In this document: positions 34,671-43,306 of the stretch, piece after piece
Layout of the letters: the number at the start of each line of letters is the position of its first letter
Position numbering within the stretch: position 1 is the stretch's first letter
Assembly (NCBI GenBank): GCA_012840355.1
Contig: DULN01000008.1
Span: forward strand, 62,001 to 126,000
Reading direction: 5' to 3'
Length of the DNA stretch: 64,000 bases
From: Clostridiales bacterium
GTDB lineage: Bacteria; Bacillota; Clostridia; Oscillospirales; CAG-272
The notes under the pieces: generated by a model
Databases searched by the model: none
The model's input: the letters and a program-made list of their open reading frames with translations, nothing else
Told to the model about the DNA's origin: nothing
Translations under genes and position numbers: made by a program

Positions 34671-35684
34671 CTATTTCACTCCGTGCGTCCTAATATAGTC
34701 GAGCACGATTTTGTAAGCGGTGGTGTTAAGGTGCAGCCCGTCGCCGCTTTGATAATTTTCCGGCAAGTATCCGTCCGGTCCGACCAGCGTTTCGGCGGTG
34801 TTGAGGTAATACACGCCGTTTTGGCTCGCCGCGTTAGCCATCCAGTAATTGCCGCGGCAGATTTTGTTGTTGTTTATCGACTTTTGCAGCTGGTACGAAG
34901 CCGCGACGGGGAACATCGACTGAAGTATAATCGTCGTGTCGGGGCTTTGCTTTTTTACTTCTTTTATTAAGCTCGTAAACTGCGCGATAAAGTCCTTTTC
35001 GCCGAGGAACGAGATGCCGTTGATACCAAGAGAGATAATAAGGATATCAGGCTTTTTTGCCGCGACAGCCTCGCGCACCGTTATTTCGGTTCCTGTTTCG
35101 GGGTAAAGAATTTTGGCGTCGGCAACGTTGTTTAAGAGAAGCGTTCCATTCGTGGGCACCCATACCTGGGTTGTCTGCTTGCCGCCTTCAAGCATGCCGT
35201 AGGTTTTAAGCCCATAGGTGAGCGAATCGCCGAGGAAGACGATGCGGCGCAGGTAATCTTCGCCCATATCATCGGTTTTAGTAAGCACCGTGCCGGGGAA
35301 CTCCTTTTCAATGCCGGATAAGCCCATATAGCGCGGTATCGCAATTGTGTCCTCGACTAGGTCGACCGGCACGGTTTCCGGAGACTCCGTTTCTGCCGGC
35401 TCTGTTTCTGTCACGGGCTCGGCAGTGTTCGAAGTTTCTTCCTGCGTGACGGGAATGGTATCGGCTTCGGTAGTTTCAGCCGCCGGCTGGGATGTAGCCG
35501 GCGCCGTCCCGCTATTTGAACCACTGATAGTCTCGCTTATGCCTCCATCCTGCCGCTCCACTTTGGGTGCGCCCGAAAACAGCATGATAACTAGGATTAT
35601 AAGCACGGCAAGCGCTACCGCCGCCGCAGCGATTGTTATTTTTAAGATTTTATCGTAGTCGCTACCACTTTTCTTATTGGACAT
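34671..35684 (-). CDS. Membrane-anchored SGNH/GDSL hydrolase
   Basis: A 337-residue extracytoplasmic esterase-like protein. A single helix (about 13-37) follows the short basic N-terminus. A Thr/Glu/Pro-rich linker (about 45-112) leads to the SGNH domain: block I FLGDSLTYG with the nucleophile Ser, block III SLGINGIS with Asn, and block V DGLHLN with Asp and His. Such proteins often deacetylate cell-wall or polysaccharide sugars. It lies between the small membrane protein (12-base gap) and the unknown 370-residue protein. Confidence 0.85.
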   Translation of the reverse strand: MSNKKSGSDYDKILKITIAAAAVALAVLIILVIMLFSGAPKVERQDGGISETISGSNSGTAPATSQPAAETTEADTIPVTQEETSNTAEPVTETEPAETESPETVPVDLVEDTIAIPRYMGLSGIEKEFPGTVLTKTDDMGEDYLRRIVFLGDSLTYGLKTYGMLEGGKQTTQVWVPTNGTLLLNNVADAKILYPETGTEITVREAVAAKKPDILIISLGINGISFLGEKDFIAQFTSLIKEVKKQSPDTTIILQSMFPVAASYQLQKSINNNKICRGNYWMANAASQNGVYYLNTAETLVGPDGYLPENYQSGDGLHLNTTAYKIVLDYIRTHGVK

Positions 35685-35696
35685 AGCCTTTGCCGC

Positions 35697-36161
35697 CTAA
35701 AATTGCCTTCTGTAATCCGAGTTTCGCGATTTTTCGCGGTTTACTATATACCTTATTATTGCCGCAATAAGCGCAATAATAAGGTAAACCGCCGCGAAAA
35801 TTACGATGATATAAAAAACTCTCGCGCCACGCCTATAAAACCCGTTCAGGAAAATGAAGGTGAAAATGAAGTCCGCCATCACGGCTAGAAAGTGATAGAA
35901 CACTTTTGCGCCGAATGTTAAGGTTTTGCTTGCAAATATGCGGTTGGCAAGCGCGAAGAAAAAGCAGAAGATGAAAATGAGTACGACGTTGCCAAGCGTC
36001 AGCGCAGGTTTGTATTCGGCGTCGATTTTCGTCAGCTCCGAAAGTACGGCCATGAAAAATACTGCCGCCGTCGAGATTAGCCCGAACGGGTATAGGATGT
36101 CATAAAGGAATTTGCGGCCAAGGCTTTCGTCACCGGTGACTTTTTTCTTATCCACTGCCAT
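35697..36161 (-). CDS. Small four-helix membrane protein, unknown
   Basis: A 154-residue integral membrane protein with four hydrophobic segments near 22-42, 55-78, 90-112 and 116-140. I find no family motif. ATG 36161 overlaps the stop of the DUF4432 gene as TGATG, so it is translationally coupled to it. It may assist the SGNH enzyme encoded next, but nothing in the sequence proves this. Confidence 0.7.
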   Translation of the reverse strand: MAVDKKKVTGDESLGRKFLYDILYPFGLISTAAVFFMAVLSELTKIDAEYKPALTLGNVVLIFIFCFFFALANRIFASKTLTFGAKVFYHFLAVMADFIFTFIFLNGFYRRGARVFYIIVIFAAVYLIIALIAAIIRYIVNREKSRNSDYRRQF

Positions 36162-37129
36162 CAAAGCTCCGAGAAAGTTATCCTAAAGCGGTTTTTGTAT
36201 GATGAGCCGGCATCGATATACTTCTGCGAGCCGTTGGCTACGGCGTCCGCGCGCCCGTCCAGCGTGCACGATGCGGGCTCAAGGCCTGTGACATAATCGC
36301 CCTCGCCGAGCTGGCGCCATTGGACAAGCCGGTCGAGCAACCCATCCGACTCGAACGAAATCCGCAGGCGCGCGCCGATTTCGGGATTGTCGATGCCGAA
36401 AGTGTTTTCGGACAGCGTGTGGTAATAGCACATCTCGACCCAGCCGGGCTGGGGCGGGAGTACCTTATCCCACTCGTCAAGCCCTTCTTTCGCGTGCTCG
36501 TCGCGTGGGATGGTTTTTTCAGCAGGGATGACGATTTCTGCCGCTTCCGAAAGCATTGGGTAGCCGATATTGAAATGGTAGAGCATCGAAATAGGTGCGC
36601 GCTCGTAGCCGGTGTTGGTTATGACGTCCTCAAGCTCAATCGCGTCTATGCCCGCGCGGCACCTTATGGTGCGCTCAAGTTTCAGCCTTGCGCCGAAGAG
36701 CACCGCCTCGCGCATGATGCCGGAAATCTCGACCGCGTCCTCTTCGGGTGAGAGCTTGACACATAAGTTTTCGGCAGGGGTGCTCGAGATTCGGCCGTGC
36801 ATAGGTGTCGTTTCATCCGAGTCGTCTCCGACGCCTATGTTTTGCAGACCGCAGGTGGTGAGAAATCCACCAAAAAACGAGCGTAGCCAGCCCGGCCCTC
36901 GGTCGTTGTAATACGCAGGTGCGACCACGCCGGTCGGCGTGAGGAACGACATGTTCTTGTTTTTGTACCTTACGGTGTAAAGGTCAAGGCAGCGGTCGGC
37001 AAGCACCGTGAAAAACAGCCCTGCGCCGTTCCAAACGTCGATGGCGCGCACGCCAGCCGCCTTTCCGTCTGACATTATATACTGCCTCGCTTCGAACAGC
37101 TGCTTGGGGTTCCCGACGTATTTATTCAT
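36161..37129 (-). CDS. DUF4432 aldose 1-epimerase-like protein
   Basis: A 322-residue protein of the galactose-mutarotase fold. The DUF4432 text includes VLADRCLDLYTVRYKNK (about 44-60), GFLTTCGLQNIG (about 88-99), MHGRISSTPAE, and PISMLYHFNIGYPML with a catalytic-type His. I choose ATG 37129 with GGAGGC upstream over the frame start at 37147. It heads a minus-strand unit with the membrane protein and SGNH hydrolase. The substrate is probably a sugar. Confidence 0.82.
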   Translation of the reverse strand: MNKYVGNPKQLFEARQYIMSDGKAAGVRAIDVWNGAGLFFTVLADRCLDLYTVRYKNKNMSFLTPTGVVAPAYYNDRGPGWLRSFFGGFLTTCGLQNIGVGDDSDETTPMHGRISSTPAENLCVKLSPEEDAVEISGIMREAVLFGARLKLERTIRCRAGIDAIELEDVITNTGYERAPISMLYHFNIGYPMLSEAAEIVIPAEKTIPRDEHAKEGLDEWDKVLPPQPGWVEMCYYHTLSENTFGIDNPEIGARLRISFESDGLLDRLVQWRQLGEGDYVTGLEPASCTLDGRADAVANGSQKYIDAGSSYKNRFRITFSEL

Positions 37130-37302
37130 AAAACTCGCCTCCGGCAAAAAGATTTATAATTTACCGGTGTTTTTTGCTTATTATAACACGCCCGCGCGCA
37201 AAAACTATAAACAAAATGTAAAAACATGCCTAGAAAGCTTAAAATGAATTTGCGAAGCTCGCATAAAGTGCCGCCGGTAAAATAATTTTTTTCAGCGCGC
37301 TT

Positions 37303-38418
37303 TTAATATTCGTCGATAAAATAACAGCTTTGCGGGGGCAAAAGCTGGTCAAGCTCCGCCGCGGCGCCGCTTTCCGTCTCTATAAGCCCCTCTTCGCTAA
37401 GCCCCGAGGCGGAAGCGTAGCCGAAAGCTATCTGCGCAAGCCTGCCCACGTCGAGCCGCAGCTTCGCAGGGGCACTACTAGGCTCGCCCGATATGTCAAA
37501 TACGCCGGAGTTTTGGGGAACGCTTGGGTCGATGACTTCGAGCGTAAGGCCTTCTTTATTTAGCGCGCGCAAGACCGCGCGCACGTCGGTTATACAGCCT
37601 GCCGTGCGCGGGGCGACATTGAGCTTTGCGCCCGCCGGTAAGCCGTCAGGGGCATATGCGTCCGGAGGAAGCGCGAATGTCACGTCTCCCTCTGCTATAC
37701 TTGCTATATAAGCGACGAGGGCGTCGTAAGCCATTTTGTCTTTTGCCATTACCTCGGGGCACTCTATATCTGGGGTGGTTTGCGAGTAAAATGCGTAGCC
37801 TATAGCTTCGCCCTCGTAGTACGCTACGGCGCAATTTACGCCATCTGCGGCGTAGTCGCGGTATTTGAGCGCGAAATCGGCGAACGAGCGCGCCATGCAC
37901 GAGCCGTATCGCTGCGATGCGCGCGAGTATAACGAATATAGCACGTCGAGCGCGCTTTCAGGCTCAATTGTAGTTGCCACATAGCCGCTTGGCATCATGG
38001 GGCGCGGAGCGGTGGAGGGGAGGGTGAGAAACGCTTTGTCGGCGACCGGATAATGGCAGAGCGAACGGTATATCGCGAAATTTTCCGGCCTATGCACGAC
38101 GAGCGGTATGCCTAGCTCGCGAAGGTGCCGCATTTGGGCTGCCAGCGTGGCACGCATGATGCCGCGTCCGCGGTACTCGGGCAGTGTCGCAACGCCTGCG
38201 ATCAGCGCGGCGGGGAGTATAGCGCCACGCACGCGGACGTGCACCGGCAAAGCGTGTGAAACACAGGCGATCCGCCCGCCCTCTTCCCATACCGCCGTGT
38301 AGTATGGCACAAATCGCTCGCTGAAAAACCAGCTTGCGAAAGATTGCGAGTCGGCGAAAATCTTCCGCCAAATTGAATAAAGCTCGTCTTTTTCTTTATA
38401 TTCCGCATGCCTGAACAT
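37303..38418 (-). CDS. GNAT acetyltransferase, Eis-like with C-terminal SCP2-type domain
   Basis: A 372-residue protein. The N-terminal GNAT domain has the acetyl-CoA loop VATLPEYRGRGIMRATLAAQM (about 79-99). A second GNAT-like region and a C-terminal sterol-carrier-like domain (about 265-370), with LRLDVGRLAQIAFGY and a final carboxylate, follow the Eis layout. Eis proteins acetylate amines or aminoglycosides. I choose ATG 38418 (MFRHAEYKEKDEL); the frame start at 38475 has no homologous content. It stands alone between convergent and divergent spaces. Confidence 0.8.
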   Translation of the reverse strand: MFRHAEYKEKDELYSIWRKIFADSQSFASWFFSERFVPYYTAVWEEGGRIACVSHALPVHVRVRGAILPAALIAGVATLPEYRGRGIMRATLAAQMRHLRELGIPLVVHRPENFAIYRSLCHYPVADKAFLTLPSTAPRPMMPSGYVATTIEPESALDVLYSLYSRASQRYGSCMARSFADFALKYRDYAADGVNCAVAYYEGEAIGYAFYSQTTPDIECPEVMAKDKMAYDALVAYIASIAEGDVTFALPPDAYAPDGLPAGAKLNVAPRTAGCITDVRAVLRALNKEGLTLEVIDPSVPQNSGVFDISGEPSSAPAKLRLDVGRLAQIAFGYASASGLSEEGLIETESGAAAELDQLLPPQSCYFIDEY

Positions 38419-38554
38419 AATAAACCTCGAAAAAACAAAACGGGGGGGCAGCGTCCGCTCAGCTAGCCGGAACATTTCCCCCCGTGTTTTATTTTTAATA
38501 AGTTTTGGTGTGTAACCATCCTTTATGGATTATAGCATATGCCAAATATCGGTG

Positions 38555-40066
38555 TCAACAGCCTATCCCGCGCCAATAGCTTCTTGTAACTTTTTCGAGT
38601 TTGTAGAGATTTTCGCCTTCAAGCGTGCGCATATGCACGGTTTCGCCTGCCATCATATCGATAAGGTCGGTAAGGTGCGTTACGGCTATAAAGTCCGCGC
38701 CGACCACGTCCGAACGCAGATAGCGCAAAATGCCGCACAACCCTTCCGCGCCCTCGGGGTATGAGGTAGTCTGAAATAGCTCGTTTATCAGCACTAGCGC
38801 GCCTGGCTTTATACTCTTTAGCATTTCCGCCACCAGCCGCACCTCCTGCTCAAACCTGCCGGCGTCGACGCCGGGAGCAAATTCTTTTTCGGCTGCCGCG
38901 TATAGCGAATAGACGCCGCAGCGCATGCGCACGGTCGCGCTTTTTGCGATGATAGGCAGCCCGGCTTGCGCTAGCAGCTGCGCGGTGCCGACCGAGCGCA
39001 AGAATACCGTTTTGCCTGTGTTGTTTGCGCCGGTAACGAGTATCCCGCCGTGCGATAGGTCGGCGTCGTTCGGTACCACCGAGCCGGCGTCGATGTATGA
39101 CGCGCAAAGGAAAAGGTCGTAAAGCTCTTCATAGCGCGCCGGGCCATCGGATGTTAATTCCGGATAGCAAAGCGGCAGCCTTTTTTTGCGCATCGCTTCG
39201 ACATATGCCGCTGCGACTTCGTAAAAGCACAGCTCGCGCAGAAGTGGCAAAAACTCGTCGAACACCGCTTGCGAAATTGAATGCGCAAGCTCGGCAATCT
39301 CACGCATCGCGCCGCTTAAGACGTCGTTTTGAAGTACGCCCCACTTGTCGTCGACCCGCACGCCCGAAATGTGAGCGGCGCCGTTTGGCTTTTTAGCAAA
39401 AAGCCGCTTTAAGCCCGAAACTTCCTCAGCCGGCGTAGGACGCGTGACGCCGGTAAGCTCATACGATGCGATGCGCGCGTAGCCGTTTAGTTCGGCGCGC
39501 ATTTTATATGTAGCATCCATGCCGAAGCTTGAGGTATGCCCAAGCAGCTCGCAAAGCTCTTCGAATTTTGGCCCGGTTGTGAGTTTTGCCACTCGCTCGC
39601 GCAAAGCGGTAAGCCCGCGTGACTGGCAAGTGTAAATGCGAAGCAGTTCGCCTATACCGGCAAGCTTTTTGAGCGTTTTCCTTGCCGCTGCGGACGACAC
39701 CTCGGCTATGCCGGCGGCGGTTACAAACGCCGATTCCGAGTCTGTGCTGCGGATGACGGAATAAAAGCGCGAGCGCTCGGCTTGCTGGTCGTCGCGAAGC
39801 TCCGAAAGCTGCCGCAGCTCGATGCACAGCCCCTCAAGCAGGTTGGGTTTTGAGCAAAAGTCGCTAAGGATTTCGGCCCGGTAAAGTGGGATATCCGGGT
39901 CAGGCTGCACGTCTGCGAGGACCGACAAAAAATACCGGCGCTTTGTAATGTCGGCCGTAATATATGAAAACGACTCGTCAAGCATCAAGTCTGCCGACAG
40001 CCGCTCGGCAAAAGAGGTATCGGTAGCTTTGCTTTTGCCTTCGGGGAAAAGCAGGCTCACGCTCAT
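38555..40066 (-). CDS. MutS-related ATPase (domains III-V only), second of a pair
   Basis: A 503-residue protein with a helical MutS lever-like region (about 75-300) and an ABC-type MutS domain V. Walker A is GANNTGKT (346-353), the Walker B-like site is LVLINELFQTT with Asn428-Glu429, and the switch is AVTHLTD. The N-terminal mismatch-reading domain I (with its Phe-x-Glu) is absent, so this is not canonical MutS; the lack of a Smr domain also excludes MutS2. ATG 40066 overlaps the stop of the preceding MutS-like gene as ATGA. It probably forms a heterodimer with that protein and acts on DNA; the substrate is unknown. Confidence 0.78.
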   Translation of the reverse strand: MSVSLLFPEGKSKATDTSFAERLSADLMLDESFSYITADITKRRYFLSVLADVQPDPDIPLYRAEILSDFCSKPNLLEGLCIELRQLSELRDDQQAERSRFYSVIRSTDSESAFVTAAGIAEVSSAAARKTLKKLAGIGELLRIYTCQSRGLTALRERVAKLTTGPKFEELCELLGHTSSFGMDATYKMRAELNGYARIASYELTGVTRPTPAEEVSGLKRLFAKKPNGAAHISGVRVDDKWGVLQNDVLSGAMREIAELAHSISQAVFDEFLPLLRELCFYEVAAAYVEAMRKKRLPLCYPELTSDGPARYEELYDLFLCASYIDAGSVVPNDADLSHGGILVTGANNTGKTVFLRSVGTAQLLAQAGLPIIAKSATVRMRCGVYSLYAAAEKEFAPGVDAGRFEQEVRLVAEMLKSIKPGALVLINELFQTTSYPEGAEGLCGILRYLRSDVVGADFIAVTHLTDLIDMMAGETVHMRTLEGENLYKLEKVTRSYWRGIGC

Positions 40067-41535
40067 GGGTGCACCTCCATTCTGCGCATGAGCGATTCCG
40101 GATCAAGCCCGTATTTGCGCAGTATGTCGCGCGCGAATGACGAGCGGAGCGCCGAGCTTTTCATGATGCGGTAAGTGCGACGCGATGGGTCCGTCGGGTC
40201 CATCACGGTGTTGAGCATCGGGAAATCGTAGTCTGCCACCTCATGGAAATGCGTGACGTAAAGACCCATCGCGCCTTTGTCGCGCAATATCCTAGCCGCG
40301 CGCAGCGTTAGGTCAAGCCCGCGCTCGGCGTCTGTGCCCGAGTAAGTTTCGTTCATGAATACAAACGCGCCCGCTTTTGCGCGTGAAAGGATTTCGTCGG
40401 CGCGCGCAGCTTCCTCTACAAGCCTGCCGCTTCCGGTGAAGTTTTCGTCGGCGGGGAAATGGGTATAGACGGCAGAAAACGGCCACACTTCGCCCGATTT
40501 CGCTACCACGGGCGCGCCGGCGAGCGCGAGGATTAAGTTTATCGCCACACCGCGCAAATAAGTCGTTTTGCCGCCGCCGTTTGCGCCCGTGAGGAAAAAG
40601 AAGCTCTCGCGCTCGTCAAACTCGGCGTCGTTCGGCACAATCTCGCAGTTTTTGAGTAGCAGCGACGGGTCGTACATATCGCGCAGCCTAAATACCGGTC
40701 GCTCGGATACCGACGGGAAAGCGAAAGGTAGCCCGGCTTTTGCGGCACGCCGGTAAAAGTCGCGCATCGTAAGGTAAAAGGCAATCTCGCCGCGGTATGC
40801 AGTGATAGACGGGTCGAGCGCGCTCTTAAATTTATTGAGAAAATCCTCAAGCTCCCGGGCTTCGTCCGGAAGCCTGCGCAGCATCGCTTCGGAATAAAAC
40901 GGTTCGGTGCGGATTTCTTTCTGCGGGCGGCGCGGGGGGATATTGTAGCCAAGCTCCTCCGCCAGCCTGCGTATTCTGCCCGCTATCGGCTCGGTTGCGT
41001 CGGGGCAGTCAAGCGATGTGCCATGGGGCGAGAATGTAAGCGTTGCCTTCGATAGCCTTGCAGCGGCACCGCTTGTTTCGGCAAGCGCTTGCTCAAGCTT
41101 TGAGGTTTGCCCGGATAACTCCGAAAAATAGCCGGCAAATCCTAAAACCAAATCGGAATCGCAGCCTAAAATGTTTTCCGCGAGCCTTGAAAACTCGGCG
41201 TATTTTTGCGCGTATCTGCGGAAAAGCAAAAGCTCTTCAAGCTTGTTTTGCGCAGTGGCATATGCGTCGTACGCCTGCGCGAGAGAAGTTGACGCGCCGC
41301 CAAGCGCTTCAAATTGCGTACTGAAGCTATCGTTGCTGCTATCCATACCGCAAAGCTTTTTAAAAACTTCTTGGCGGGCGGCTATAAGCGGCGCGGTGCA
41401 TGGCAGCGCAAGGATTTTTAGCGTGCTTTCCGGCAAAAGCGCGTCAAGCTTTGTGTCAACAAAAGCCTGCGGGGCTATTTCGCCGGCAGGTTCGTGCTCG
41501 CCCCAGAGCAGAGAAGGGAATTTTCCGTGTATCAT
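40063..41535 (-). CDS. MutS-related ATPase (domains III-V only), first of a pair
   Basis: A 490-residue protein, MutS-like over its C-terminal two thirds. Walker A is GANGGGKT (317-324), followed by TYLRGVAINLILALAGAPV as in MutS. Walker B reads FVFMNETYSGTDAERG with Asn395-Glu396 in place of Asp-Glu, and the His switch is YVTHFHEVADYD. Domain I is absent. ATG 41535 lies inside the end of the XRE gene (stop TGA 41534-41532), with GGGAGAA upstream. Three genes (XRE, this, and the next MutS-like gene) are thus coupled, arguing for one shared function. Confidence 0.78.
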   Translation of the reverse strand: MIHGKFPSLLWGEHEPAGEIAPQAFVDTKLDALLPESTLKILALPCTAPLIAARQEVFKKLCGMDSSNDSFSTQFEALGGASTSLAQAYDAYATAQNKLEELLLFRRYAQKYAEFSRLAENILGCDSDLVLGFAGYFSELSGQTSKLEQALAETSGAAARLSKATLTFSPHGTSLDCPDATEPIAGRIRRLAEELGYNIPPRRPQKEIRTEPFYSEAMLRRLPDEARELEDFLNKFKSALDPSITAYRGEIAFYLTMRDFYRRAAKAGLPFAFPSVSERPVFRLRDMYDPSLLLKNCEIVPNDAEFDERESFFFLTGANGGGKTTYLRGVAINLILALAGAPVVAKSGEVWPFSAVYTHFPADENFTGSGRLVEEAARADEILSRAKAGAFVFMNETYSGTDAERGLDLTLRAARILRDKGAMGLYVTHFHEVADYDFPMLNTVMDPTDPSRRTYRIMKSSALRSSFARDILRKYGLDPESLMRRMEVHP

Positions 41536-42728
41536 GCGCTTTTCTCCCAAAGGATTTTATTGCCACAAACAAGGCAGCCGCCGGGCTTAAGCAGCAATAT
41601 AAGCTTTTCCTCCGGTATAGGGCCGGCCGCTACCGCGACGTCGAGCGAGCAGTATGCGATATGGGGCGAGGCAGGGTCGGTCGCCGCGAAAATGAGCTGA
41701 CCGGAGTTGCGGTTTTTTGTAGCTATATCGGCATTGCGCAGCGCTTGCCAGTCGCCGTCTGCAAGTATAATGTTGATGTCGCAGTTGCAGGAGACTTTTG
41801 ATGCCCACTCGGCGGCGCACGCGCCTTGAAGCAGCATCGTAAAGTGCCGCCCGAACCGCCGCGCAAGCCAATTGCCGTCGGGAAGCCCGTTTTCGCCTGC
41901 CGCCCAGCAGCCGGTTTCTGCAAAATTTAGCGTGTAGCCGTATGCCGGCACCTTATGCCCGCACTTGCAGCGCTCGGGATAATAGCCTAAAAGCTGGCCC
42001 GCGCACTTTGGGCAGGTGAAAAGCGTTGGAATAGAGCCGCATCGTTCGTACTCGCCTTGATTAAAAGATTTCCTGCGCAGTATGTATAGCGCTTCGCCGT
42101 CGACCGCACCGGCTAGCACCGCGCTTTCGATGTACGAGAGATACGAGTACACGTCAAGCGGGAGTATGTCGAGATAGTGGCAGTCAAGCTCGCCGGAAAT
42201 CACCTTGCTCACGATAGTGTAAACCCCATACTGCCCGAGCAGCGGGACAAGCTTTTCAAGCAGCACGATGTCCATGTCTGCGATATTGTCGAAAGTCACC
42301 GACCTCAGCAGCTTTTCCGAGTCGGTGTCGCAGAGGTACTCGGCGAGCGCCACAACGCTTGATATGTCGATGCCGTTTTTAGCCATGCTGTCGGAGAGCT
42401 TTGAAAGGATGCTTGGCTTGAGGTACGGCGCAAGGCCGACCACATCGCGTGCGTTCACCGAATGCGGCACTCGTCCTGCAAGCACGCTTTCAAGTATTTC
42501 GGCTTCCCCCTCGGTCGGCTCGCCGGCGGCGATAAGCAGGGAGGTGGGCACGCCGAAGATTTCGGCAATCGATTTTAGTATCGAGATATCGGGGAAGCTG
42601 TCCCCGCACTCGTATTTTGAGATTGCTTGCCTGGTTAGATTAAGTTTGTCGGCAAGCTCTGACTGGGTCATGTCGGCATTTTTCCTTAGCCGTGCTAAAA
42701 ATGCGCCGAACTTCCTCGTATCAAACAT
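41532..42728 (-). CDS. XRE-family regulator with zinc ribbon and methyltransferase-like C-terminus
   Basis: A 398-residue protein. The N-terminal Cro/C1 helix-turn-helix (about 8-62) reads LRKNADMTQSELADKLNL, then RQAISKYECGDSFPDI. A helical middle part is followed by a zinc ribbon CPKCAGQLL...CKCG (about 238-256). The C-terminal segment, ending SLDVAVAAGPIP... LLLKPGGCLVCGN, resembles the end of a class I methyltransferase, but motif I is not convincing. I start at ATG 42728, seven bases after GGAGG; ATG 42734 is too near it. Two inverted repeats upstream suggest autoregulation. Confidence 0.75.
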   Translation of the reverse strand: MFDTRKFGAFLARLRKNADMTQSELADKLNLTRQAISKYECGDSFPDISILKSIAEIFGVPTSLLIAAGEPTEGEAEILESVLAGRVPHSVNARDVVGLAPYLKPSILSKLSDSMAKNGIDISSVVALAEYLCDTDSEKLLRSVTFDNIADMDIVLLEKLVPLLGQYGVYTIVSKVISGELDCHYLDILPLDVYSYLSYIESAVLAGAVDGEALYILRRKSFNQGEYERCGSIPTLFTCPKCAGQLLGYYPERCKCGHKVPAYGYTLNFAETGCWAAGENGLPDGNWLARRFGRHFTMLLQGACAAEWASKVSCNCDINIILADGDWQALRNADIATKNRNSGQLIFAATDPASPHIAYCSLDVAVAAGPIPEEKLILLLKPGGCLVCGNKILWEKSA

Positions 42729-42772
42729 CGGCATGCCTCCGCAAAATCTAAAGTTTATAAAAAAGCACGGTT

Positions 42773-42819
42773 AAAACTTCAGTTTTTTATATGGTATCAC
42801 GAAAGGCGCCGCCTTTCAA
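42773..42819 (-). promoter_or_regulatory. Promoter and candidate operators of the XRE-MutS operon
   Basis: On the minus strand TTGAAA (42819-42814), 17 bases and TACCAT (42796-42791) form a possible promoter. The hyphenated palindrome gaaaggc-gcc-gcctttc (42801-42817) lies in the spacer, and aaaact-tc-agtttt (42773-42786) lies just downstream of the -10. Both are suitable dimer-binding sites for the XRE protein. Confidence 0.5.
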
Positions 42820-42842
42820 GCAAAGGTTGGTTGCGCGCCGGC

Positions 42843-42871
42843 TTGCTAAACCGGCAAGGGTGTGTTATAAT
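42843..42871 (+). promoter_or_regulatory. Promoter of the metal-chaperone gene
   Basis: TTGCTA (42843-42848), 17 bases and TATAAT (42866-42871), about 35 bases before ATG 42906. Confidence 0.65.
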
Positions 42872-42905
42872 AACTAAAAAGTATACTAAAAGTGGTGAAA
42901 ATAGT

Positions 42906-43121
42906 ATGAAAATCACGTTAAAAATCAAAGGGATGAGCTGCGAGCATTGCAAAATGCGCGTGGAGAAGGCGCTTTCGGCAATCCAGGGAGTGAGCAAAGT
43001 GGACGTTTCGCTGTTTTGGAAAAACGCCACTATCGAGGCAAGCTCCGATATTCCCGATGAGAAGCTGAAGGGCGCAATAACCGAAGCCGGTTACGAAGTC
43101 ACAGATATAAAGCGCAAATAA
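42906..43121 (+). CDS. Heavy-metal-associated (CopZ/MerP-like) domain protein
   Basis: A 71-residue HMA domain of the ferredoxin-like fold. The metal site is GMSCEHC (residues 9-15), and the rest (VEKALSAIQGVSKVDVSL, then IEASSDIPDEKLKGAI) is complete. It should bind Cu(I) or a related ion in the cytoplasm and hand it to a P-type ATPase, though no ATPase gene is adjacent. I choose ATG 42906, five codons before the first strand. It has its own promoter. Confidence 0.88.
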   Translation: MKITLKIKGMSCEHCKMRVEKALSAIQGVSKVDVSLFWKNATIEASSDIPDEKLKGAITEAGYEVTDIKRK

Positions 43122-43171
43122 GCCTTCACATAATACTAAGGCTACATCTGTAGTGAAATTGTGCGCGGGTG

Positions 43172-43200
43172 TTGATATTCCGCTAGGAAAGTGGTATAAT
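43172..43200 (+). promoter_or_regulatory. Promoter of the MATE exporter gene
   Basis: TTGATA (43172-43177), 17 bases and TATAAT (43195-43200). Confidence 0.75.
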
Positions 43201-43306
43201 CCATAGGGTTCTACCACTTGCGTGATGGCTTTTGCCCGCGCGTGCTTGGAGGGTATTTGCAACGAATAAGCTAACTCGCTTGCTTCGCGATGCCGGCGAA
43301 GCGGAT

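Noticed and set aside
38555..41535. Canonical MutS or MutS2 annotation
   Set aside because: Neither protein has mismatch-binding domain I or a Smr domain, and both have Asn-Glu instead of Asp-Glu.
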